Shown: positions 10,503-20,396, counted from the stretch's first letter. The stretch: 64,000 bases of DNA from an uncultured Pseudomonadales bacterium (GCA_949372635.1 CASIAB010000006.1:52243-116242), one strand, 5' to 3'. Program-made: numbers and translations. Notes: generated from the sequence alone by a model not told the origin.

Positions 10503-10964
10503 CTAGAGTGCTAGAGACTGAAGTTTTTCCGGCAGCTCTCCTCCAGTTATCGTTGTCGATTCCGTTAACCACTGATCGCGCTGCTGGCTCCAGTTATCTT
10601 GACTCCATATCTCTAGCTTTTTGCCTTGCCCAATAAGACACACGTGCTTTTCCAGCTGCGCATACTGGCGCAGCTCTTGAGGCAGCAAAATACGACCACT
10701 GCTGTCTAGCTCCAAATCATTGGCATGACCAATAAGCAAATGTTTGACACGCTGGGACATTGGATCGAAACTGGAGAGGGATTCTATTTGACGTTCAATT
10801 TGCTCCCACTCGGAAAGCGGATAGAGCAAAAGACAACGATGGTTCGTGTCGATAGTAACAACTAGATGTCCGGAGCAGCTCTCTATGAGCTGCTCACGGT
10901 AACGCGCAGGCATTGCCATGCGGCCTTTTGCATCAAGATTGATAGTATTTATGCCGCGAAACAC
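10503..10964 (-). CDS. mraZ: MraZ, regulator of the mra/dcw operon
   Basis: DNA-binding protein with two SpoVT-AbrB-like halves that assembles into a ring and represses its own operon. Both conserved motifs are visible: DAKGRMAMPARYR near residues 11-23 and DSSGRILLPQELR in the second half. The 153-residue length is typical. It is the first gene of the cluster. The region just upstream holds 10-base-spaced GTGG-type boxes overlapping the likely promoter. Confidence 0.97.
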   Translation of the reverse strand: MFRGINTINLDAKGRMAMPARYREQLIESCSGHLVVTIDTNHRCLLLYPLSEWEQIERQIESLSSFDPMSQRVKHLLIGHANDLELDSSGRILLPQELRQYAQLEKHVCLIGQGKKLEIWSQDNWSQQRDQWLTESTTITGGELPEKLQSLAL

Positions 10965-11018
10965 GTGTTGTCCCCATTATTATTGGAATTTGTGTCGTAG
11001 GATTGTCTTTCTTTAATT

Positions 11019-11063
11019 CCCACTAATCGACAATAAATTCCACTTTTCGCCACAAAGAAACAC
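11019..11063 (-). promoter_or_regulatory. MraZ operator: direct repeats at 10-base spacing
   Basis: On the minus strand, GTG-initial units recur with strict 10-base phasing. The 10-mers begin GTGTT, GTGGC, GTGGA, TTGTC and GTGGG. On the plus strand the corresponding CAC triplets start at 11061, 11051, 11041 and 11021, with a degenerate unit at 11031. MraZ is known to bind direct TGGG-type repeats separated by five bases upstream of its own gene. The array lies 55-100 bases before the mraZ start and abuts the predicted -10 element. Confidence 0.7.
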
Positions 11064-11090
11064 TATAGAGACACTATTGCGTCCGCGCAA
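11062..11090 (-). promoter_or_regulatory. Candidate sigma-70 promoter of the mraZ/dcw operon
   Basis: On the minus strand, a TTGCGC -35 element (11085-11090) and a TATAGT -10 element (11062-11067) are separated by exactly 17 bases. Transcription would begin near 11054, inside the MraZ boxes, a layout suited to repression by MraZ. The rest of the roughly 300-base spacer up to rnpB is A/T-rich and shows no other gene. Confidence 0.55.
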
Positions 11091-11271
11091 GCCTTATTTG
11101 TCTGATATTTACAGGGAAAGCGCGGGAACTTGGCGCTAAAAGCAGGGAAAATGTCGCTAAAGCACAGGAAAAAAAACCTTATCCTGAATAAATACAGATT
11201 AATAGCAGTCTTATTTAAAGTAAGTTATTAAGAATCTTTGGGATTTTTAAGAAATGAAGGAAAAATAAATT

Positions 11272-11649
11272 GAGCCAGCCTATAAGCCGGGTTCTGTCGA
11301 GGACAATTATTCATCTGCGACCTGTGTCGCCACAGGTCTTTAGCGGCCTACCCGAACCCAATGCGAGCAGCATCCATGGATTCCTATTTGGCCTTGCTCC
11401 GAGTGGGGTTTACCTTGCCACGAACTGTTACCAGTCGCGCGGTGCGCTCTTACCGCACCATTTCACCCTTACCTCTGCGCCCGAAAGCTTGGAGGCGGTA
11501 TACTTTCTGCTGCACTAGCCGTGGGTTTACACCCCCCAGGCGTTACCTGGCACTCTGCTCTATGGAGCCCGGACTTTCCTCTGTCGATTTCCTCGTAAAT
11601 CGATAGTCGATAAACGAAGAGCTAAAGACAGCAATTGCCCGGCTGACTC
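11272..11649 (-). ncRNA. rnpB: RNase P RNA (class A)
   Basis: Catalytic RNA that trims the 5' ends of tRNA precursors. On the minus strand the universally conserved blocks appear in order: GAGGAAAGTCCGGGCTCC, then GCCAGGTAACGCCTGG, and near the 3' end GACAGAACCCGGCTTA. The ends are set by helix P1: GAGTCAGCC at the 5' end (11641-11649) pairs with GGCTGGCTC at the 3' end (11272-11280) along all nine positions with one G-U pair. The length of about 378 nt is normal. It lies between rsmI and mraZ, as in pseudomonads. Confidence 0.95.
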
Positions 11650-11656
11650 GGAGCGA

Positions 11657-11685
11657 AGACTAAAGGAGAAACTCATCGGTTACAA
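11657..11685 (-). promoter_or_regulatory. Candidate rnpB promoter
   Basis: On the minus strand, TTGTAA (11680-11685) and TAGTCT (11657-11662) are 17 bases apart. The predicted start, seven bases after the -10 element, falls on the G at 11649, which is the first base of the P1 helix. The -10 element is a weak match, and the agreement in start position is the main support. Confidence 0.5.
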
Positions 11686-11693
11686 CTGATATT

Positions 11694-11722
11694 CGCGGAC
11701 AGCCTAATTCTGGCTGTCCGCG
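11694..11722 (-). terminator. Stem-loop across the rsmI stop codon
   Basis: A perfect 11-base inverted repeat (CGCGGACAGCC and its complement) with a 7-base loop spans the last codons and the stop of rsmI. No T-run follows, so it is not a classic intrinsic terminator. It may protect the mRNA 3' end or assist another form of termination just before the rnpB promoter. Confidence 0.5.
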
Positions 11723-12561
11723 AGCTCCTTCAGCGCCGCCTCATACAGCAAGTTCTTGCGTGCACCACTTATCTTGCTTGCCAGACTTACCGCCTTCTTC
11801 ATCGAAACTTCTGACTTCAGCAAGCGCACAATATCCATGGCCTGCGCATGCCTGCGCGCCTCCTCAAGCTGCTCATCGCTGCCAGCCACGATGACAACAA
11901 ATTCACCTTTGGTTTGATTTGTATCTCCGCCAAGCCACTCAACACATGCAGCCGCGGTGCCGAGAAAATGCGACTCGAATCGTTTAGTCAATTCTCTGCC
12001 GATAAATATCAAGCGCTGCTCCTCGAATGCTGCACCCATATCCATAAGGCTTTCCATGATTCTATGAGTCGACTCATAAAACACCATCGTGCGCTGCTCA
12101 TCCGCTAAACCGGATAGCCTTTTCTGTCTCGCTGCTGCCTTGCTAGGCAGAAAACCTTCGAATGTAAATCTATCAGTGGCAAGCCCAGAAACACTTAACG
12201 CGGAAACCAGCGCACTTGCGCCTGGAATGGGGATAACACAGAGGTCTCTCTGGCGTGCCAAACTGACCAACCTGTAGCCGGGGTCAGATATCAACGGGGT
12301 TCCCGCATCCGAGATCAATGCAATCGAGCTGCCGGAGACCAGTTTATCGAGGATTCGATTTATAGCGCTGTCCGCGGAAAAATCGTGGTGGGAAACTACC
12401 GGAGTGCCGACTTGTATACTCTGCAGCAACTTTTGACTGTGTCGCGTATCTTCTGCCGCGATGAGATCCACAGAATTCAGAATCTCAATCGCCCGTCTCG
12501 AGATATCATCCAGATTCCCGATGGGCGTAGCAACAATATATAACGTACCGGATTCACTCAT
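11704..12561 (-). CDS. rsmI: RsmI, 16S rRNA 2'-O-methyltransferase of C1402
   Basis: SAM-dependent methyltransferase acting on the 2'-O of C1402, the same nucleotide modified by RsmH. The tetrapyrrole-methylase-type fold shows as VATPIGNLDDIS at the N-terminus, AAEDTRHS, and LISDAGTPLISDPG. The 285-residue length is typical. It is transcribed away from lpoA, and rnpB follows on the same strand. The RsmI-LpoA divergent arrangement is widely conserved in Gammaproteobacteria. Confidence 0.96.
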   Translation of the reverse strand: MSESGTLYIVATPIGNLDDISRRAIEILNSVDLIAAEDTRHSQKLLQSIQVGTPVVSHHDFSADSAINRILDKLVSGSSIALISDAGTPLISDPGYRLVSLARQRDLCVIPIPGASALVSALSVSGLATDRFTFEGFLPSKAAARQKRLSGLADEQRTMVFYESTHRIMESLMDMGAAFEEQRLIFIGRELTKRFESHFLGTAAACVEWLGGDTNQTKGEFVVIVAGSDEQLEEARRHAQAMDIVRLLKSEVSMKKAVSLASKISGARKNLLYEAALKELADSQN

Positions 12562-12733
12562 TGGCTAAGCTTCTCAATCAACTTATCTCTTTAGCAAGTA
12601 TCATTCGGGCACTACTATAGCGAATAAATTGCTGTCCCTAGTGAACTGTATTAGTCTTTAAAAACCAGCGCACAACTTAGCAGACAAAGCCCACTGCACA
12701 AAGATGAAATTAGCCTCCATGTGTTTAGCCTCT

Positions 12734-14563
12734 ATGAATAAAGTAAGATTGATACTGATAGTTATTCTTTTGCAGTCATGCGGCTCGACCATTAATACCC
12801 CCGGGCAATCTGCTCCAGGCTTTGATCCACAAGGCGCCTCGATTGATGAACTGCTTTGGGCGGCAGACAATACGGCTGGCGTTGAATCTGCCGAACTGCG
12901 TATGCTGGCGCTAGAGGCGCTAATTGCAGAAGGCAATCTTGATCGAGCTGCGCGACAACGGGCTCTTCTAAATAATCTCGCGAACTATCCCGAGCATCTG
13001 GAACTACGAGTATTTTTACTTGACGCAAGACTTGCACTGAATGCCGACCGAATCGAAGATGCTTTAACAATACTGTCATCTACAGATACCGCAGGCTTAG
13101 AGAGCCAATCCGAGCTACTACAGGAATACCTACTTCTTCTCGCGCTTGCCTATCAAGAAAACGAGCAGTACGAAAATGCACTGTCTGCCTATTTGCGGCT
13201 TGGCAACGCAAACGAAAAAAACCCAAGGACGAACCTCAGCGTCCACAATAAAATCTGGGACGCTATCAACAGCCTCTCCTCTATTCAGCTCAACAATTTC
13301 GCAAATACTGCAAACAACTATCAGTCACGGGGCTGGGTCGAACTTGCGCGCGTCGTAACATCCGAGGCGCGCAGCATACGCTCTCAACTAGATGCCATCA
13401 CCCAATGGCGAAGGATTTGGAGCCAACATCCTGCAGCCCAGAAACTGCCGCTGCACCTAGAAAAGCTAGCGCAGACTTGGGAGCAGCGACCGAAACACAT
13501 CGCTCTCATACTCCCCTTGCAAGACTCTGCCGGGAGAGCGATTCAGGAAGGCTTTCTGAGCGCCTACTATGCTGCACTCGACGTCTCTCGGGATGTGCCC
13601 AAAATTTCAGTCTTCGATAGCAGTAACCAAACTACTATATATCCAATTTATGATGCCGCCGTTGCCAGTGGCGCCGACCTTATAATCGGGCCGCTCTACA
13701 AGCAGCTAGTGAATCAGCTCCAACAACTCGATGAGTTGCCAGTGCCTACCCTCGCCCTTAATTATGTCGATGGAAGCAACAGTAGTTCGCCGAATCTCAC
13801 TCAATTTGGACTCGCCCCTGAAGACGAAATCGAACAAGCAGTCGATTTAGCCTGGCAGGCCGGACATAGAAATGCTGCGATAATTATCCCTCAATCTAAC
13901 GACTATCAGCGTCTACAACAGGCCTTCGCAAGTAGCTGGGCAGGAAGAGGCGGCAACTTAGTTTCTCAGTCGACATTCAGTGGTAACAATGACTACGCTG
14001 ATGTTATTAAGCGTCTTATGGCTATCGATTCCAGCGAGTTGCGCAGAGACCGGATAGTCCAATTGCTGCCAAGGACTAGCGTTGAATTCACTCCGCGACG
14101 CCGCGGTGATATCGACTTTATTTTCCTAATTGCAAACCCAAGAGAGGGTCGACAGATAAAGCCTACCCTCGCCTTCTACTTCGCAGGCGACATACCCGTT
14201 TATGCACTGCCTTCCATTTATGATGGCCTAGATAATCAAAGCGCAAATCAGGATCTAAACGGAATTGTATTTACAGATGCACCTTGGATCTTAGCCAACT
14301 ACGACCCCTTAAAATCCAATACCACATCTAGCTTGCGACCTGCTCAAGGGCCGGTGCAGCGCTTCCGGGCAATGGGCATAGATAGTTTTCGCCTATATTC
14401 GCGCCTCCGGCAATTTGACGAGGAAGACATCACTTCAATGCGGGGCGCCACCGGTATTCTTAGTATGGATGACAACGGCCGCATTCACCGCCGCCTAGAA
14501 GTTGCTCGCTTCGTCGATGGCAAAGCCACATTGCAAGAGAGCCCGGACGCCGCCTCAGAATAA
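12734..14563 (+). CDS. lpoA: LpoA, outer-membrane lipoprotein activator of PBP1A
   Basis: Outer-membrane lipoprotein that reaches through the periplasm to stimulate the bifunctional synthase PBP1A. With the ATG at 12734, a short signal peptide ends in a lipobox (LLQSC) with cysteine 16. The open frame extends back to 12704, but ten extra residues before the signal would be unusual. The N-terminal part looks like TPR helices. The C-terminal part, from the segment IALILPLQDSAGRAI, is a periplasmic-binding-protein-like domain. About 609 residues, as in the family. First gene of an lpoA-yraN-diaA-dolP group. Confidence 0.93.
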   Translation: MNKVRLILIVILLQSCGSTINTPGQSAPGFDPQGASIDELLWAADNTAGVESAELRMLALEALIAEGNLDRAARQRALLNNLANYPEHLELRVFLLDARLALNADRIEDALTILSSTDTAGLESQSELLQEYLLLLALAYQENEQYENALSAYLRLGNANEKNPRTNLSVHNKIWDAINSLSSIQLNNFANTANNYQSRGWVELARVVTSEARSIRSQLDAITQWRRIWSQHPAAQKLPLHLEKLAQTWEQRPKHIALILPLQDSAGRAIQEGFLSAYYAALDVSRDVPKISVFDSSNQTTIYPIYDAAVASGADLIIGPLYKQLVNQLQQLDELPVPTLALNYVDGSNSSSPNLTQFGLAPEDEIEQAVDLAWQAGHRNAAIIIPQSNDYQRLQQAFASSWAGRGGNLVSQSTFSGNNDYADVIKRLMAIDSSELRRDRIVQLLPRTSVEFTPRRRGDIDFIFLIANPREGRQIKPTLAFYFAGDIPVYALPSIYDGLDNQSANQDLNGIVFTDAPWILANYDPLKSNTTSSLRPAQGPVQRFRAMGIDSFRLYSRLRQFDEEDITSMRGATGILSMDDNGRIHRRLEVARFVDGKATLQESPDAASE

Positions 14564-14645
14564 ACCTGACGAGCGCATCCCAAAGGATTAGGCTTAGTAC
14601 TCCACCCATCTCTAATTGGCGGCTTTAGTGAGTTTATGCGTGTTT

Positions 14646-14924
14646 ATGGCAAGGCACGCCTTGCTGACAAAGATCAGAATAGCGCTAATCCGCCAACTGA
14701 AGGTGGATGGAATACCAGTGCATTTTGGACGCCTCATCAATAGCCAAATCTCTGGCAATGCTCAGGAATCTAAGGCCGCGCACTATCTCCGATCTCAGGG
14801 CCTGCAGCTGCTTTGCAGGAACTATCTGCAGGCTCACTCGCAACGACAATGCAGCTGCAATGTAATAGACCTAACACATACGACTATCACTATCGTTCAT
14901 GCCACGGAACCTCGCTTTGATTAA
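14646..14924 (+). CDS. Degenerate YraN-like (UPF0102) protein, active-site region lost
   Basis: Sits exactly where yraN belongs, between lpoA and diaA. The segment GNAQESKAAHYLRSQGLQLL followed by RNYL matches the N-terminal half of the UPF0102 nuclease-like fold. The part that should read GEID, then FVEVK/R, is instead CNVIDL and IVHATEPR, so the acidic catalytic residues are gone. The protein then stops, missing the last third. No alternative frame restores the lost part. The open frame reaches back to a TTG at 14616; I chose the ATG at 14646. Either a decaying pseudogene or a divergent non-catalytic paralogue. Confidence 0.5.
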   Translation: MARHALLTKIRIALIRQLKVDGIPVHFGRLINSQISGNAQESKAAHYLRSQGLQLLCRNYLQAHSQRQCSCNVIDLTHTTITIVHATEPRFD

Positions 14925-15096
14925 ATTAAAAATGCATTTTACTGAAACTTTCACCTGCGATTGCCAGTCATATTCAATACAAGCCAAAGAAAGCATCCCG
15001 AAACGGTAAATATTGCCGTACTAGCGGCCGATAAATAGGAAAAGTTTTTATTTCCCGAATTTGTTTCATGATTAAAATCACAAGGTAATTATTTAA

Positions 15097-16274
<1,178 letters not shown>

Positions 16275-16294
16275 GAATGCAGCCCTAACCCAAT

Positions 16295-16723
16295 TTACTT
16301 AACGACCCTCAGTGCGGGCTTCTTTCCTGTACTGGATGGTTTAGAACCCGCGTCTTTCCTTATCCCCGAATCGTCAGTCCCCGTTGGGCTTGGCGGCTTC
16401 GGTAGATTCGCGTCTGAATCGAAGATCATACCCTGGCCATTCTCTTTCGCGTAGATACCCATTACTGCCGAGATTGGCACATAAACTCGCTTAGGAATAC
16501 CTGCAAAGCGGCCATCGAAGTCGACAGCGTCGCTACGAATAAATAAACTCTGAATAGCTGAAGGTGAGATATTGAGGATGATCTGGCCGTCTTTGACATG
16601 TTCCTGCGGCACCTGCACATCATCTGCGAAGGCATTCACAAGAATATAGGGAGTGCAGTCGTTCTCTATGATCCAATCGTAGAGCGCTCTAACTAAATGC
16701 GATCTGCTCGAACTCATGGTCAT
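16295..16723 (-). CDS. sspB: SspB, ClpXP specificity-enhancing factor
   Basis: Adaptor that delivers ssrA-tagged peptides to ClpXP. The N-terminal substrate-binding domain (about 110 residues) shows the family pattern, including TPYILVNA, ILNISPSAI and the FAGIPKRVYVP segment. A flexible Pro/Ser-rich linker ends in a short basic C-terminal peptide (KKPALRVVK), which is the ClpX-docking tail in this family. The 142-residue length is normal. Downstream of sspA in the usual sspAB operon. Translation may start at the third residue. Confidence 0.93.
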   Translation of the reverse strand: MTMSSSRSHLVRALYDWIIENDCTPYILVNAFADDVQVPQEHVKDGQIILNISPSAIQSLFIRSDAVDFDGRFAGIPKRVYVPISAVMGIYAKENGQGMIFDSDANLPKPPSPTGTDDSGIRKDAGSKPSSTGKKPALRVVK

Positions 16724-16749
16724 GGTGAATTCTCCGCTCTCGATGAAGC

Positions 16750-17382
16750 TCAGACCATTTCTTTTTCTTGCTCGGAGAAACTCGCTAGAACGGACTCTCT
16801 CTCGAACAGGCGATCTCTGTATTCTAGCAGCGGTTTAGTCGTTTTGCTCTTGGGTAGGTCTATGCCCATTATTGGAAGACGCCAAAGGATCGGCGCAACA
16901 CAGCAATCGACGATAGTGAATTCATCACTCATGAAGAATGGCTTCTCACCGAAAATTGGTGCAATAGAAAGCAGGCTTTCGCGCAATTCCTTACGCGCCT
17001 TCTCGAGTGCCGCAGGCGTTCCCTTTCCAGCCATTAGTGCATCAACCTTTCCACACCAGTCCTGCTTGATTCGGTAGATCCAGAGCCTGCTTTCGGCGCG
17101 TGCTACTGGGTAGACAGGAAACAGTGGTGGATGAGGAAATCGCTCATCAAGATATTCCATCATGATGTCAGCTTCATATAGTACTAAGTCTCTATCAACC
17201 AAAGTCGGTAAAGTGTTGTATGGGTTCAAGGAAGCCAGATCCTCGGGTTTGCTATCAGGGTCAACATCGATTGTCTCGACTGTCACGCCCTTCTCTTCCA
17301 GAACTATTCTAACCCGATGGCTATAGTGACTCTTACCATCGGAATAAAATGTCATTGAAGATCTTTTTGCCACTACACCCAT
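16750..17382 (-). CDS. sspA: SspA, stringent starvation protein A
   Basis: Glutathione-S-transferase-fold protein that binds RNA polymerase during stress. The N-terminal thioredoxin-like part contains MTFYSDGKSHYSHRVRIVLEEKG and the cis-proline region NTLPTLVDRDLVLYE, followed by an all-helical C-terminal domain. No catalytic GST residue is expected in SspA. I chose the ATG at 17382 (MGVVAKRS); the frame also opens at 17397. It lies upstream of sspB and downstream of petABC on the same strand. Confidence 0.92.
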   Translation of the reverse strand: MGVVAKRSSMTFYSDGKSHYSHRVRIVLEEKGVTVETIDVDPDSKPEDLASLNPYNTLPTLVDRDLVLYEADIMMEYLDERFPHPPLFPVYPVARAESRLWIYRIKQDWCGKVDALMAGKGTPAALEKARKELRESLLSIAPIFGEKPFFMSDEFTIVDCCVAPILWRLPIMGIDLPKSKTTKPLLEYRDRLFERESVLASFSEQEKEMV

Positions 17383-17474
17383 ATCAACCCCTTTCATCCA
17401 TTTCGTTCGTTTTTAATATTCTTGCCGACCACATTGAAGCCACGCCATCCGCGACCCCTTTAGACAAATACTTG

Positions 17475-19526
17475 TTAATGGTAGTCCTTACTAAACTCTC
17501 TTCCTATTAACGTTGTTAGGACATAGAGAATTCCAAGAAATACTAAAACCCATAGACCAATTTCTTGGCGCTTGGATCGAATGGGCTCACCCACGTAATA
17601 AAGAAAATTTACGAGATCAGCGATCGTAGCATCAAATTCTGCGGGGGTTTGCTCACCAGTACCTTCAACATGCTGCAATTCACAGTGATCAGGATCACCA
17701 TGGGATTCGCAGATCACGTCGCCCTGAAGCTCATGCAATACATTGGGCATGGCAACGTTTGCAAATATCTTATTGTTTGTACCAAGAGTTTTCGTGTCGT
17801 CCGCGTAGAAGCCTTTAAGGTAACTATACAGCCAATCAGGTTTTCGCACGCGGCCTACCAGCGTGAGATCGGGAGGCGCCGCTCCAAACCAACCTTCAGA
17901 GTCTTCGTCAGCCATGGCATTTACGATCAGATCACCGATCAATGAACCATCGAATATTAGATTCTCTACAACGACTTCCTCAGGGATATCTAGATCTTCG
18001 GCGGTTCTCGCATAACGCGCATAGCCGAGCTCGTGGCAACTTGAACAGTAATTCATATAGGTCTTAAAGCCACGCTGTAACGAACCCTTATCATCGAAGT
18101 CAGTCTCTACATGCTCAAGATCGAGATTCGCCTCAGCCGCCTCTGCAGAACCAGATACCAGCATTAATGGCAATACCACGAGGAGGATCAGCAATAGTAT
18201 GCTGCCCAGTAGCTGTGGAATCGTGATGAACCGCCCGGTCACTCTTTCCGGTGGCTGCGCTGTCTTCTCCTTTCTCGTATACCAAGGCATAGCTAAGAAG
18301 AACGCAAAATAGACAACCGTCATAAGCTGCGCGAGCAAAGTCTTACCTGGGCTCACTGACTGTGTGCCAAGCACTCCTAAAACAAGAAACGAGACCACAA
18401 AGAGCAACAGCGCAACGCGACTATAGGCTCCCTTATATCGCATGGATCTAACAGGACTCTTATCTAGCCAAGGCAGCACGAAGAGAATCGCGATAGCACC
18501 AAACATGACTAACATTCCCCAGAACTTCGCATCTATCCCAAACAATGGATAGGTCACTGCCCGTAGCATCGAATAGAACGGGGTAAAGTACCAAACTGGC
18601 GGCACATGTTCAGGAGTCTTAAGCGAGTTCGCTTCTTGGAAGTTGGAGAGCTCTAGGAAGTAACCACCCATCTCTGGGACGAAGAATACAATCGCACAGA
18701 ACACGAATAAGAATAATACAACGCCCGATAAATCATGGTACAGCGTGTAGTATGGGTGGAAAGGAACGGCATCCAAAGGAATTCCATCTGGCCCTTTATT
18801 CTTCTTAATATCTATACCGTCTGGATTGTTCGATCCTACTTCATGAAGTGCAAGCAGGTGAAGCACAACCAAAGCAATCAACACGATCGGCAGTGCGACA
18901 ACGTGTAAAGCAAAGAATCTGCTCAGCGTAGCACCGGAAATGAGATAGTCACCTCGAACCCACACTAATAAGTCATCACCGATAACGGGAATCGCGCCGG
19001 CTAAAGATACAATAACATTCGCTCCCCAATAGGAAAGCTGCCCCCAAGGCAATACGTAACCCATGAAGCCCTCCATCATCAATACAAGATAGATAGCCAT
19101 GCCAAAAACCCAGATCAATTCTCTCGGTTTCTGATAGGAGCCGTACATTAGGCCACGAAACATGTGTACATAGACCACTACAAAGAATGCCGATGCTCCC
19201 GTCGAATGCAGGTAGCGCAATAGCCACCCCCATTCCACGTCGCGCATAATGTATTCAACAGAGGCAAATGCCGCTTCGGCGCTAGGCGTATAATTCATAG
19301 TCAACCAAACACCAGTCACCAGCTGTATAACCAGAACTACGAGAGAAAGCACGCCAAAGTAATACCAGAAGTTAAAATTCTTAGGCGCGTAGTACTCACT
19401 CATATGAGTTTTCCAAGTACGCACGATAGGCAATCTTGCATCGGTCCATTCAACAAGACCGGTCATGGCGCCAATAAATCTTCCCGACTTTGCAGAATCA
19501 CTCACGTTGTTTTTTGAATCAGTCAT
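17475..19526 (-). CDS. Fused cytochrome b-cytochrome c1 subunit of the bc1 complex
   Basis: One frame of about 683 codons encodes two subunits that pseudomonads make from separate petB and petC genes. Residues 1 to about 430 are cytochrome b: two histidine pairs for the b hemes (in STGASAFFVVVYVH and HVVALPIVLIALVVLH), and the Qo-site PVWY with FTPFYSMLRA. A signal-like helix ending ...SAEAAEA follows near residues 445-480. Then comes cytochrome c1, with heme motif CSSCH, the distal methionine in AMPNVLHEL, and a C-terminal membrane anchor. Bradyrhizobium FbcH has the same arrangement and is cleaved by signal peptidase. Start at the ATG at 19526, 16 bases after petA. Confidence 0.92.
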   Translation of the reverse strand: MTDSKNNVSDSAKSGRFIGAMTGLVEWTDARLPIVRTWKTHMSEYYAPKNFNFWYYFGVLSLVVLVIQLVTGVWLTMNYTPSAEAAFASVEYIMRDVEWGWLLRYLHSTGASAFFVVVYVHMFRGLMYGSYQKPRELIWVFGMAIYLVLMMEGFMGYVLPWGQLSYWGANVIVSLAGAIPVIGDDLLVWVRGDYLISGATLSRFFALHVVALPIVLIALVVLHLLALHEVGSNNPDGIDIKKNKGPDGIPLDAVPFHPYYTLYHDLSGVVLFLFVFCAIVFFVPEMGGYFLELSNFQEANSLKTPEHVPPVWYFTPFYSMLRAVTYPLFGIDAKFWGMLVMFGAIAILFVLPWLDKSPVRSMRYKGAYSRVALLLFVVSFLVLGVLGTQSVSPGKTLLAQLMTVVYFAFFLAMPWYTRKEKTAQPPERVTGRFITIPQLLGSILLLILLVVLPLMLVSGSAEAAEANLDLEHVETDFDDKGSLQRGFKTYMNYCSSCHELGYARYARTAEDLDIPEEVVVENLIFDGSLIGDLIVNAMADEDSEGWFGAAPPDLTLVGRVRKPDWLYSYLKGFYADDTKTLGTNNKIFANVAMPNVLHELQGDVICESHGDPDHCELQHVEGTGEQTPAEFDATIADLVNFLYYVGEPIRSKRQEIGLWVLVFLGILYVLTTLIGREFSKDYH

Positions 19527-19542
19527 TAGCGTATTCTCCTCA

Positions 19543-20129
19543 TCAATACCAACCACGAGGACAGCTATCACCCTCAAAGGAGTAAGGTGGCACTTCCATA
19601 TTCCGAGAAGAAGGCGAACCACTGTACACACGTCCTGCTAGGTCGAAACGCGAACCATGACAAGGACAGAAAAATCCACCACGCCACTCCGAATCAAAAG
19701 GTTCTGGCTTAAGCTCGATATGGGGAGTAGGTGAACAGAACAAGTGCGGGCACAAACCTACTAAAACCATGACATCGGGAGTGCGCGAACGGTATTCGTT
19801 CTGAGCATAACTTGGCTGCTCTAGCTCCTGGGAGTCTGGGTCTGTCAAACGGTCTGGATCTTCATTCAAAGCACTCAGCAAATCTGCTGATCTCTTGATA
19901 ACGAAGATCGGCCGACCACGCCAGGCGGGTATAGGGCCCAGCATCTCGCCGTCTTGCAGACGACTGAAATGTCAATTCTAACTGGTGCGCCAGCAGCTCT
20001 TGCTTTGGCACTCGGATTCCAAGATCCGACAAAAGGGACCGCAGCCCCTGCAACTCCGACGGCACCCACAACCGAAGTTGATCCCACTAAAAACCGCCTA
20101 CGGCCAGCATTTTCACTGTCGTCAGTCAC
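19543..20129 (-). pseudogene. petA: PetA, Rieske iron-sulphur subunit of bc1, frameshifted
   Basis: The N-terminal part (Tat-type NAGRRRFLVG, membrane segment, GAPVRIDIS) is in one frame and the rest (SRLQDGEMLGPIPAWRGRP to the end) in another. Removing two bases near 19964-19968 joins them into a normal-length Rieske protein of about 195 residues. The GTG at 20129 is the likely start, with AAGGAG nine bases upstream; an ATG at 20198 also opens the frame. The second cluster-binding loop CPCHGS is normal, but the first reads CPHLFC instead of the usual CTHLGC. The frame break could be a real mutation or a sequence error; an intact fused petBC downstream favours error. Confidence 0.85.
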
Positions 20130-20248
20130 CGTAAATTTCTCCTTGAGAACAAGCTTGTAAATTGAAATCTCCCTGCATTTGAGGGATACGCGATTCATCG
20201 ACCGCGAGTTTGAGCGATGCCGGCTTGGATGGTCGGCAAAGCGCGTGA

Positions 20249-20277
20249 ATATTAGTCAATTTTGCTCTTTTTAGCAA
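20249..20277 (-). promoter_or_regulatory. Candidate petA promoter
   Basis: On the minus strand, TTGCTA (20272-20277) and TAATAT (20249-20254) are 17 bases apart, about 120 bases upstream of the likely petA start. Both elements are 4/6 matches, so this is a weak call. Confidence 0.3.
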
Positions 20278-20343
20278 GTAGCAGTCACGTCTAAACGTTA
20301 GCTATACCATTGAAAACAGGAGGGAAAAAATATTTTCGCAGAC

Positions 20344-20378
20344 AAAAAAAACGCCGACTTCGAACACGAAATCGGCGT
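20344..20378 (-). terminator. Rho-independent terminator of rplM-rpsI
   Basis: A 12-base stem (ACGCCGATTTCG on the minus strand, with one G-T pair) has a four-base loop and is followed by a run of eight T. It lies 19 bases beyond the rpsI stop. Flanking A and T runs on both sides could also let it act on plus-strand transcription. Confidence 0.9.
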
Positions 20379-20396
20379 TTTCTTTGGTCGATCGTC

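Noticed and set aside
11270..11606. Two open frames on the plus strand over rnpB
   Set aside because: They read the complement of a conserved structured RNA; no protein features.
19954..20160. Plus-strand Ala/Pro/Thr-rich frame opposite petA
   Set aside because: Shadow of the petA signal and membrane region on the other strand.
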